Assembly: GCA_035279905.1 (NCBI GenBank) | Contig: DATEGZ010000267.1 | Span: 1 to 13,822, forward strand | Direction: 5' to 3' | Origin: DATEGZ01 sp035279905 | GTDB lineage: Bacteria; Acidobacteriota; Vicinamibacteria; Vicinamibacterales; SCN-69-37 | DNA: 13,822 nt | Shown: in pieces, positions 6,585 to 12,739 of the stretch | Layout: each line of letters begins with the position of its first letter | How positions within the stretch are numbered: position 1 is the stretch's first letter | Made by a program: the position numbers and the translations under genes | The notes under the pieces: generated by a model | Seen by the model: the letters and a program-made list of their open reading frames with translations, nothing else | What the model was told of the DNA's origin: nothing | Database searches by the model: none

Positions 6585-7597
6585 ACGTCCTCGTCACCGG
6601 CGGCGCGGGTTTCATCGGGTCGAACTTCGTCCGGTGGGCGATCGGCGCGCATCCCGACTGGCATGTGACGACGCTCGACAAGCTGACGTACGCGGGGCGA
6701 ATGGAGAACCTCCGCGACGTCCAGGATCACCCGCGGCATCGCTTCGTGAAGGGCGACATCGCCGACCGCGCGGTGGCGGCGCCGCTCGTGCACGAGGCCG
6801 AGATCGTCGTCCACTTCGCCGCCGAGACGCACGTGGATCGATCGATTCAAAGTGCCGGCGACTTCATCCACACCGACGTGTTCGGCACGTTCGTGCTGCT
6901 CGAAGCGGCGCGGACGGCGAAGGCGCTGCGGCGATTCGTCCAGATCTCGACCGACGAGGTCTACGGCAGCGTGCCGTCGGGCCACAGCCGCGAGACCGAC
7001 GAGCTCCGGCCGCGCAATCCGTACGCGGCGAGCAAGGCCGGCGCCGATCGGCTGGCGTACAGCTATTGGGCGACCTACGGCGTGGACGTGATCGTGACGC
7101 GCGCGTCGAACAACTATGGCCCGAATCAGTTCCCAGAGAAGGTGATTCCACTGTTCATCACGAACGCGGTCGATCACCTCGGGCTGCCGCTGTACGGCGA
7201 CGGCCTCAACGTCCGCGACTGGCTGCACGTCGAGGATCATTGCCGCGCGCTCGACCTGCTCATCGAGCGCGGTCACGCGGGCGAGGTGTACAACATCGGC
7301 GGCGGGAACGAGGTCGCGAACGTCGATCTCACCAACAAGATCCTCGCGCTCGTCGATCGTCCGGCGAGCCTCATCACGCCCGTGGCCGATCGTCCGGGCC
7401 ACGACCGCCGCTACTCCCTCGACACGAGCAAGCTGCGCGCGCTCGGGTGGGCGCCGTCCGTGCCGTTCGAGGCGGGGCTCGCGGCGACGGTCGCGTGGTA
7501 CCGCGCGAACGAATGGTGGTGGCGGCCGATCAAGGAACAGGATCCCGCGTTCCGCGCGTACTACCAGGCGCAGTACGGCCGGCGCTCGCCGGCCTGA
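6581..7597 (+). CDS. rmlB: dTDP-glucose 4,6-dehydratase
   Basis: The 338-residue NAD-dependent extended SDR converts dTDP-glucose to dTDP-4-keto-6-deoxy-D-glucose. The nucleotide-binding motif TGGAGFIGSNF is at 6-16. The catalytic residues appear in STDEVYG (T124, D125, E126) and YAASK (Y148, K152), and SNNYGPNQFPEKVIP at 176-190 is diagnostic of RmlB. GTG 6581 is selected because it gives the canonical VNVLVTGGAGFIG start; it overlaps the rmlA stop as GTGA, so translation is probably coupled. A GGAGG lies 13 nt upstream, farther than usual. The next gene starts 6 nt after the stop. Function is very secure; the fate of its product depends on the following reductase. Confidence 0.96.
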   Translation: MNVLVTGGAGFIGSNFVRWAIGAHPDWHVTTLDKLTYAGRMENLRDVQDHPRHRFVKGDIADRAVAAPLVHEAEIVVHFAAETHVDRSIQSAGDFIHTDVFGTFVLLEAARTAKALRRFVQISTDEVYGSVPSGHSRETDELRPRNPYAASKAGADRLAYSYWATYGVDVIVTRASNNYGPNQFPEKVIPLFITNAVDHLGLPLYGDGLNVRDWLHVEDHCRALDLLIERGHAGEVYNIGGGNEVANVDLTNKILALVDRPASLITPVADRPGHDRRYSLDTSKLRALGWAPSVPFEAGLAATVAWYRANEWWWRPIKEQDPAFRAYYQAQYGRRSPA

Positions 7598-7603
7598 CGC
7601 CAC

Positions 7604-8554
7604 ATGCGCGCGGCTCCCACGCTCGTCACCGGCGCGACGGGATTCGTCGGTGGCCATCTCATCGATCGACTGGCGGGATCGTCGCCGGTGGTCGGCTGGT
7701 ACCGGCCGGCCGGGCGGCTGCCCGCGGGCCTGGCCGCCGTGGACTGGGAGGCGGTCGACATCCTCGATCGCTCGCGCGTGGCGGAGGCCGTGCACGCCGC
7801 GCAGCCCACGCGCATCTACCACCTGGCCGGCGCGCCGCATGTCGGCGCGTCGTGGCAATCCGTCGTCGCGAATCTCGAAACCAATGCGCTCGGCACGCAC
7901 TACCTGCTCGAGGCCGTGCGAACGCTGAGACGTCCCTGTCGCGTGCTGGTCGTGACGTCCGCGCAGATCTATCAGGCGAGCGACGAGGCGATTGACGAAG
8001 GCGCGCCGCGCGTGCCGGCCAATCCGTACGGTCTCTCGAAGCTCGCGGCCGACGATCTCGCGCTGCGGGCCGCCGCGGAAGACGGACTGGACGTCATCGT
8101 CGCGCGGCCGTTCAATCACGCCGGGCCGCGCCAGAGCGCCGAGTACGTCGTCTCGAGCTTCGCGCGGCAGATCGCGCGGATCGAGGCCGGGCTCGCGCCG
8201 CCGGTCATCCAGGTGGGCAACCTCGACGCGCGCCGCGACCTCACGGACGTGCGCGACGTCGTCGCCGCCTACGAGCGCATGATGGACGCCGCACCGATCG
8301 GGCGGCCGTACAACATCTGCTCAGGCCGCGCGTGGCGCGTCGCGGATTTGCTCGACGAGCTGCGGCAGTTGTCCGCGGTGCAGGTGCGGATCGAAGTGGA
8401 CGAATCGCGGCTGCGGCCCGCCGACATCCCGGTGATTCAGGGCGATGCCACGCGCATTCGCACGGAGCTCGGGTGGACGCCGCGGATCAAAGTCGAAGAG
8501 ACGCTGCATGACACGCTGGTGTGGTGGCGCGAGCAGGTGCGCGCCGCCGGGTAA
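7604..8554 (+). CDS. Rmd-like nucleotide-sugar 4-ketoreductase (SDR family)
   Basis: The 316-residue extended SDR is most similar by motif to GDP-4-keto-6-deoxy-D-mannose reductase (Rmd). The cofactor motif TGATGFVGG is at 9-17, the catalytic Ser is probably S119, and YGLSK gives Y142 and K146. The segment RPFNHAGPRQ (168-177) and then VGNLDARRDLTDVRDVVAAY are Rmd signatures. Coming directly after rmlA-rmlB, with no GDP-mannose dehydratase here, it may act on dTDP-4-keto-6-deoxy-glucose and give a dTDP-6-deoxyhexose; this is inference. The usual YG after the catalytic Ser is YQ (Y123-Q124), a small departure that might touch the substrate pocket. It starts 6 nt after rmlB and ends 6 nt before the kinase fusion, without a Shine-Dalgarno. 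Confidence 0.8.
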   Translation: MRAAPTLVTGATGFVGGHLIDRLAGSSPVVGWYRPAGRLPAGLAAVDWEAVDILDRSRVAEAVHAAQPTRIYHLAGAPHVGASWQSVVANLETNALGTHYLLEAVRTLRRPCRVLVVTSAQIYQASDEAIDEGAPRVPANPYGLSKLAADDLALRAAAEDGLDVIVARPFNHAGPRQSAEYVVSSFARQIARIEAGLAPPVIQVGNLDARRDLTDVRDVVAAYERMMDAAPIGRPYNICSGRAWRVADLLDELRQLSAVQVRIEVDESRLRPADIPVIQGDATRIRTELGWTPRIKVEETLHDTLVWWREQVRAAG

Positions 8555-8560
8555 CCGCCG

Positions 8561-9895
8561 ATGGCCGCGTCGAGGGAAGTCCGCCGGCAGGTCGTCCACA
8601 TCCTCGTCGGCGGGTTCGCGCTGCTCCTGCGCTGGCTGACGTGGTGGCAGTCGGCGCTCGTCGCGGTCGCGGCCGTGCTGTTCAATCTGTTCCTGCTCCC
8701 GAAACTCGCGACCGGCGTCTTTCGTCCCGGCGATCTCGACGCGCCGATCAAATCCGGCATCGTGATCTACCCGCTCGCCGTCCTCGCGCTCGTGCTCGCC
8801 TTCCCTGCCCGTCCGGACATCGTCGCCGCCGCGTGGGGCGTGCTGGCCGCCGGCGACGGCTTCGCCACGCTGATTGGCGCGCACGTGCGCACGCCGCCAC
8901 TCTCGTGGAATCGCGCGAAGTCGGCGGGCGGACTGGCCGCGTTCATCGGCTTCGGCGCGATCGCGGCGATCGGCCTCGCGATGTGGACCGACGCGGATCG
9001 CCACGCGCTGCCGCGGTGGTGGCTCGTCGCGGCGCCGGCGCTCGCCGCCGTCATCGCGGGCTTCATCGAAACCGCGCCGATCCGGCTCAACGACAACATC
9101 TCGGTGCCGGCGGCGGCCGCGCTCGTGTTGTGGAGCGTGAGCTTCGTCGATGCGGGATCGATCGAGCGATCGATGCCGATCGTGCTCGCGCGGCTGGCGC
9201 CAGCGGCCGCGATCAATCTCGCCGCCGCGTTCCTCGGATGGCGCGCGCGCACGGTGACGACCGCAGGCGCGATCACCGGCTTTGTGATCGGCACGGCCAT
9301 CTACCTCGGCGGCGGCTGGCAAGGCTGGACGCTGCTGATCGTCTCGTTCGTGAGCGTGGCGCTCGCGACGCGCATGGGGTTCAAGCGCAAGGCGCTCGTC
9401 GGGATTGCCGAAGAGCGCGGCGGCCGGCGCGGACCGGGCAACGCGATCGCGAACACCGGCATCGCCGCGTGGGCCGCGCTCATCTGCCTCGGCATGGCCC
9501 GGGCCGACCTGCCCCGCCTCGCCATGGCCGCTGCCCTCATCACCGCGTCGAGCGATACGATCGCGAGTGAAGTGGGCAAAGCCTGGGGCAAGACGACGTG
9601 GCTGGTGGTGGGATGGCGGCGGGTGCCGCCGGGAACGTCGGGCGCCGTGTCGGCGGAGGGCACGCTCGCGGGCGTCGTCGCGTCCGTCGTGCTCGCCGCG
9701 TTGGCGGCCGCGCTCGGCCTCATTCCGATCGGCCTGGTCGCCGCCGTGGTGATCGCGTCCACGGTCGCGGCGTTTGCGGAGGGCGCGCTCGGCGCGATCT
9801 TCGAGGGGCCGGGTATTCTGGACAATAACGCCTTGAACTTCGTGAACTCCGCGCTCGGCGCCGGGCTGGCGCTCATCCTGGGATCGGTGCTGTAG
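8561..9895 (+). CDS. Fused isoprenoid-alcohol kinase: VTE5-like plus VTE6-like (DUF92) domains
   Basis: This 444-residue membrane protein joins two families. Residues 1 to about 220 resemble the phytol/dolichol kinase family (VTE5, SEC59): RRQVVHI near the start, GDG at 98-100, NRAKSAGG at 117-124, and FIETAPIRLNDNISVP at 168-183, close to the VVESLP...DDNISVP stretch of plant VTE5. Residues from about 230 to 444 are DUF92/TIGR00297, the family of phytyl-phosphate kinase VTE6: GIAEERGGRRGP (281-292), ASSDTIASEVG (329-339), PGTSGAVS (357-364) and LDNNALNFVNS (420-430). Both halves are rich in membrane helices. In plants and cyanobacteria the two enzymes are separate and turn phytol into phytyl diphosphate using nucleoside triphosphates such as CTP. 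A single chain may do both steps here. The natural alcohol is unknown. The next gene is a UbiA prenyltransferase, 2 nt away. Confidence 0.85.
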   Translation: MAASREVRRQVVHILVGGFALLLRWLTWWQSALVAVAAVLFNLFLLPKLATGVFRPGDLDAPIKSGIVIYPLAVLALVLAFPARPDIVAAAWGVLAAGDGFATLIGAHVRTPPLSWNRAKSAGGLAAFIGFGAIAAIGLAMWTDADRHALPRWWLVAAPALAAVIAGFIETAPIRLNDNISVPAAAALVLWSVSFVDAGSIERSMPIVLARLAPAAAINLAAAFLGWRARTVTTAGAITGFVIGTAIYLGGGWQGWTLLIVSFVSVALATRMGFKRKALVGIAEERGGRRGPGNAIANTGIAAWAALICLGMARADLPRLAMAAALITASSDTIASEVGKAWGKTTWLVVGWRRVPPGTSGAVSAEGTLAGVVASVVLAALAAALGLIPIGLVAAVVIASTVAAFAEGALGAIFEGPGILDNNALNFVNSALGAGLALILGSVL

Positions 9896-9897
9896 AC

Positions 9898-10806
9898 GTG
9901 TCGAGCGTGCGCACGTACGTCGAGCTCGCGCGGCCGTTCACGCTCATTGCGCCCGCGCTCGGCTTCGTGTCGGGCGCGCTCACCGCGATCGGCGCGCACC
10001 CGCACGAGGTGTGGCATCCGGGCCTGCTCGTGCCGGCGCTCACCGGGTGCGTGATGGCGATGGTCTTCAACGCCGGCAACAACGCGCTCAACCAGATCTA
10101 CGACCTCGAGATCGATCGGGTGAATAAAGGCAAGCGGCCGCTGCCGAGCGGACGGCTCACGATCCGTCAGGCGTGGATCTTCACGAACATCACGTACGCG
10201 CTCACGCTGCTGCTCGCGTGGCTCGTCGCGCCCGGCGGCCGGCACGAGTGTTTCTGGATCGTGCTCGTCGCGATGGTCGCGACCTACATCTACTCGATGC
10301 CGCCCCTCCGGACGAAGCAGCGCGGCATCTGGGCGAACGTCACGATCGCGGTTCCGCGCGGCGTGCTGCTCAAAGTCGCCGGATGGTCCGCTGTGAAGAC
10401 GGTCATCGGCGTCGAGCCGTGGTACATCGGCATGATCTTCGGCCTCTTTCTACTCGGCGCGTCGACGACCAAGGACTTCGCGGACATGAAGGGCGACGAG
10501 TTGGGCGGCTGCCGCACGCTGCCGATCGTCTACGGCGTGAAGCGCGCCGCGTGGATGATCTCGCCGTCGTTCGTGCTGCCGTTTCTCCTGATCAACGTCG
10601 GCACGGCGTTCGGCATCCTCACCGGGCATGCGCTGCTGCTCCACGCGCTGGGGATCGTGATGACCATCTACGGCCTCTACGTCTGCTACCTGATGCTCAA
10701 GCGCCCGGAGGATCTCGCGATCGACGAGAACCACGTCTCGTGGGCGCACATGTATCGAATGATGTTCGTGGCGCAGATTGGGTTCGCCGTCGCGTACTTG
10801 CTCTAA
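9898..10806 (+). CDS. UbiA-family prenyltransferase
   Basis: The 302-residue multi-pass membrane enzyme transfers an isoprenoid chain from its diphosphate to an acceptor. The first Asp-rich motif is NQIYDLEIDRVNK (65-77, with D69 and D73) and the second is KDFADMKGD (192-200, with D193, D196 and D200); both bind the Mg-diphosphate. YSMPPLRTKQRG (132-143) and RTLPIVYG (206-213) are features of the chlorophyll synthase / homogentisate phytyltransferase / DGGGP synthase side of the family rather than of the UbiA or MenA quinone enzymes. GTG 9898 follows the kinase-fusion stop by 2 nt, implying co-translation, and the partner suggests a C15-C20 alcohol-derived donor. The acceptor cannot be deduced. 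No pigment-synthesis gene is present in the window, so chlorophyll synthesis is not implied. Confidence 0.88.
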   Translation: MSSVRTYVELARPFTLIAPALGFVSGALTAIGAHPHEVWHPGLLVPALTGCVMAMVFNAGNNALNQIYDLEIDRVNKGKRPLPSGRLTIRQAWIFTNITYALTLLLAWLVAPGGRHECFWIVLVAMVATYIYSMPPLRTKQRGIWANVTIAVPRGVLLKVAGWSAVKTVIGVEPWYIGMIFGLFLLGASTTKDFADMKGDELGGCRTLPIVYGVKRAAWMISPSFVLPFLLINVGTAFGILTGHALLLHALGIVMTIYGLYVCYLMLKRPEDLAIDENHVSWAHMYRMMFVAQIGFAVAYLL

Positions 10807-10827
10807 ATCACGGCGCGAAATTAGGTC

Positions 10828-10856
10828 TTGACGGCTTCGCCTCGTCAGGCGAAAAT
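10828..10856 (+). promoter_or_regulatory. Putative promoter of the radical SAM gene
   Basis: TTGACG at 10828-10833 (five of six consensus bases) and GAAAAT at 10851-10856 (four of six) are separated by 17 bp, the ideal spacing. Transcription would begin near 10863, leaving only about five bases before the ATG at 10868, so the mRNA would be nearly leaderless. A hairpin-forming palindrome occupies the spacer and reaches into the -10. Activity is inferred. Confidence 0.45.
10836..10853. repeat. Perfect inverted repeat with 7-bp arms in the promoter spacer
   Basis: TTCGCCT (10836-10842), loop CGTC, then AGGCGAA (10847-10853). It is not a Rho-independent terminator on the plus strand: the arm is followed by AAAATAAAG, not a T tract. 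On the minus strand the T tract would precede the stem. It could be an operator for the radical SAM gene, a REP-like element, or an mRNA-end structure for the UbiA gene. The 61-base gap 10807-10867 holds nothing else. Confidence 0.6.
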
Positions 10857-10867
10857 AAAGCGAAAGT

Positions 10868-11842
10868 ATGGCTGAGACCTGCCAGCTCTCGCTGCTTCCC
10901 CCGGTGGAATCGCGGCCGACGCTGCGCGACGTCGCGGCGGCCGTGAAGGCGGCCGGCATCGACGGCCTCCCGGACGCGCGGCGCAAAGCCGACGAGGCGC
11001 GCTACCAGGAGGTCCACGTCAAATCGGCCCTCACGCAGACGATCGGCATGCCGTTTCGCTGGGCGCTCAACCCGTATCGCGGCTGCACGCACGCCTGCGA
11101 GTACTGCTACGCCCGCAAGTACCAGCGCCATCTCGAGCTCGGCACGGGCGACGAATTCTCCAGCCTGATTTTCGTGAAGACCAACCTGCCCGAGGTGCTC
11201 TCGCGCGAGGTGACCCGGCGCACCTGGGCGCACGAGACGGTCGCGATTGGCACCGCGACGGACCCGTATCAGCCGATCGAAGGACACTACAAGCTGACAC
11301 GGCGGTCAGTCGAGGTGCTGGCCGCCGCGCGCACGCCGTTCAGCATCACGACCAAGGGCCCGATGGTCGTGCGGGACGCGGACGTGCTCGCCGAAGCCTC
11401 ACGTCACGTGAGCTGTCACGTGTATATGAGCGTGCCGTCGGTGGACGAATCGGCGTGGGCGCACCTCGAGCCGGGGACCGCGTCGCCGGCGCAGCGGCTG
11501 CGGGCCGTCCGCCAGCTGACCGACGCCGGCGTCGACGCGGGCGTGCTGATGATGCCGCTCGTGCCGGGCATCACCACCCTGCGGTCGAGCATCGAGCGGA
11601 CGGTCTGTGCGATTGCGGCGGCGGGCGCGAAGTTCGTGGGCGTCAACGTCGCCCATCTCGAAGAGGGCGTGCGCGAGCACTTCTTCGAGTTCCTCGCGCG
11701 CGACTATCCGCACTTGTTGGAAGGCTATCGGCGGCTATACGTGCGCGGCTACGCGCCGAAGGCCTACGCGAACGAAATCACCGCGATCGCGAAGACCACC
11801 GCGGCTCGATTGGGAATCGCGAATCTTCGGCCCGGAGAATGA
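10868..11842 (+). CDS. Radical SAM protein, SplB/Rv2578c family
   Basis: The 324-residue protein carries the radical SAM signature CTHACEYCYAR, whose C73, C77 and C80 bind a [4Fe-4S] cluster that cleaves S-adenosylmethionine. The NPYRGC lead-in, GTATDPYQPIE (128-138), TTKGP (161-165) and RLEPGTASP-like segment (AHLEPGTASP, 198-207) match the COG1533 group that includes spore photoproduct lyase and the mycobacterial Rv2578c family. A DNA- or RNA-lesion repair role is sometimes assumed for such proteins, but the substrate is not known. C183 in VSCHVYMS is a possible extra thiol; it cannot be equated by eye with the H-donor Cys of true SPL. About 50 residues precede the core. The gene has its own putative promoter and ends 3 nt short of the converging htpX stop. 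Confidence 0.87.
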   Translation: MAETCQLSLLPPVESRPTLRDVAAAVKAAGIDGLPDARRKADEARYQEVHVKSALTQTIGMPFRWALNPYRGCTHACEYCYARKYQRHLELGTGDEFSSLIFVKTNLPEVLSREVTRRTWAHETVAIGTATDPYQPIEGHYKLTRRSVEVLAAARTPFSITTKGPMVVRDADVLAEASRHVSCHVYMSVPSVDESAWAHLEPGTASPAQRLRAVRQLTDAGVDAGVLMMPLVPGITTLRSSIERTVCAIAAAGAKFVGVNVAHLEEGVREHFFEFLARDYPHLLEGYRRLYVRGYAPKAYANEITAIAKTTAARLGIANLRPGE

Positions 11843-11845
11843 GCG

Positions 11846-12697
11846 CTACTGCCCCGGCCGCATCGCCATGAGGGCCTTGATCCGCTCCTCGGTCGGCGGG
11901 TGCGTCTGAAACAGGGACATGAGTCCCTGACGCGTGAAGGGATTCATGATGAAGAGGTGCGCCGTCGCCGGCGTCGCATCTTCCATCGGGATCTGCTTGG
12001 CCGCCGCGTCGATGCGGCGCAGGGCGCTCGCCAGACCCGTCGGCGACCCCACGAGCGTCGCGCCGCCGCGGTCGGCGGCGTACTCGCGCTGGCGTGACAC
12101 GGCCATCTGGATCAGCATCGCGGCAAGCGGCGCGAGCAGCGCCATCGCCAGCATCGCGATCGGGTTGCCGCCACGGCGATCGTCGGACGAACCGGTGCCG
12201 GCGAAGTACGCGCCAAACCGCGCCATCTGCGCGAGGAACATGATCGCCGCGGCCAGCGTGGCCGCCACCGTGCTGATCAGAATGTCGCGGTGCTTCACGT
12301 GCGACAACTCGTGCGCGATCACGCCCTCGAGCTCGTTCTCCGGCAGCAGCCGCAGGATCCCCTCGGTCGCCGCGACGGCGGAGTGCTCCGGACTGCGGCC
12401 CGTCGCAAACGCGTTGGGCGACATGTCGGGGATCACGTAGCACTTCGGCATCGGCAGGCCGGCCTTCTGCGCGAGCCGCGCGACAACGCGCGTGAGCGGA
12501 TGCTCGGGGCCGACTTCCTGCGCGCGGTACATCCGCAGCACGAGCTTGTCCGAGAACCAGTAGCTGAACACGTTCGTGAGGATCGCGAGCACGAACGCAA
12601 TCACGACGCCGCCCTGGCCGCCGATCGCGCCGCCCAGCAGAATCATGAGCGCGGTGAGCGCGCCGAGCAGAAGTCCCGTCTTGAGTGTGCTTGACAT
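11846..12697 (-). CDS. htpX: Membrane zinc metalloprotease HtpX (M48 family)
   Basis: The 283-residue inner-membrane protease degrades misfolded membrane proteins. Four hydrophobic segments lie at about 8-25, 30-47, 141-160 and 178-200. The zinc site HELSH is at 129-133 (H129, E130, H133), and the third ligand is E205 in REYAADRGG. MNPFTR at 230-235 and THPPTEERI near the C-terminus are typical HtpX features. Length matches the family. The start is ATG at 12695-12697 on the minus strand, 42 nt after the upstream M20 gene in the same direction. No Shine-Dalgarno or TANNNT hexamer at the leaderless spacing was found, so its promoter is unclear and it may be read from the M20 side. Its stop converges with that of the radical SAM gene. 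Confidence 0.95.
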   Translation of the reverse strand: MSSTLKTGLLLGALTALMILLGGAIGGQGGVVIAFVLAILTNVFSYWFSDKLVLRMYRAQEVGPEHPLTRVVARLAQKAGLPMPKCYVIPDMSPNAFATGRSPEHSAVAATEGILRLLPENELEGVIAHELSHVKHRDILISTVAATLAAAIMFLAQMARFGAYFAGTGSSDDRRGGNPIAMLAMALLAPLAAMLIQMAVSRQREYAADRGGATLVGSPTGLASALRRIDAAAKQIPMEDATPATAHLFIMNPFTRQGLMSLFQTHPPTEERIKALMAMRPGQ

Positions 12698-12739
12698 AAC
12701 TGAATTGACGCTGCGGTGATGTGCGCGGCCGTCGATCGA
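12698..12739. other. 42-nt gap between M20 and htpX genes
   Basis: There is no convincing promoter, terminator or repeat on the minus strand. A TTGACA at 12691-12696 on the plus strand lies inside the htpX start and has no matching -10. Confidence 0.4.

Noticed and set aside
6365..8119. 584-codon minus-strand frame opposite rmlA, rmlB and the reductase
   Set aside because: It spans three confident genes and has low-complexity Arg/Val/Asp/Glu composition typical of antisense shadows in GC-rich DNA.
9898..10806. UbiA protein as chlorophyll or bacteriochlorophyll synthase, implying a phototroph
   Set aside because: Motifs overlap with the ChlG clade, but the rest of the window holds no pigment or reaction-centre gene and the motif set also fits DGGGPS or HPT-type enzymes.
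10836..10853. Inverted repeat as an intrinsic terminator for the UbiA gene
   Set aside because: The stem is only 7 bp and is followed by AAAATAAAG rather than a run of T on the plus strand.
12691..12696. Perfect TTGACA on the plus strand at the htpX start
   Set aside because: No -10 lies 16-18 bp downstream (the sequence there is CGGTGA-like), and no plus-strand gene follows.
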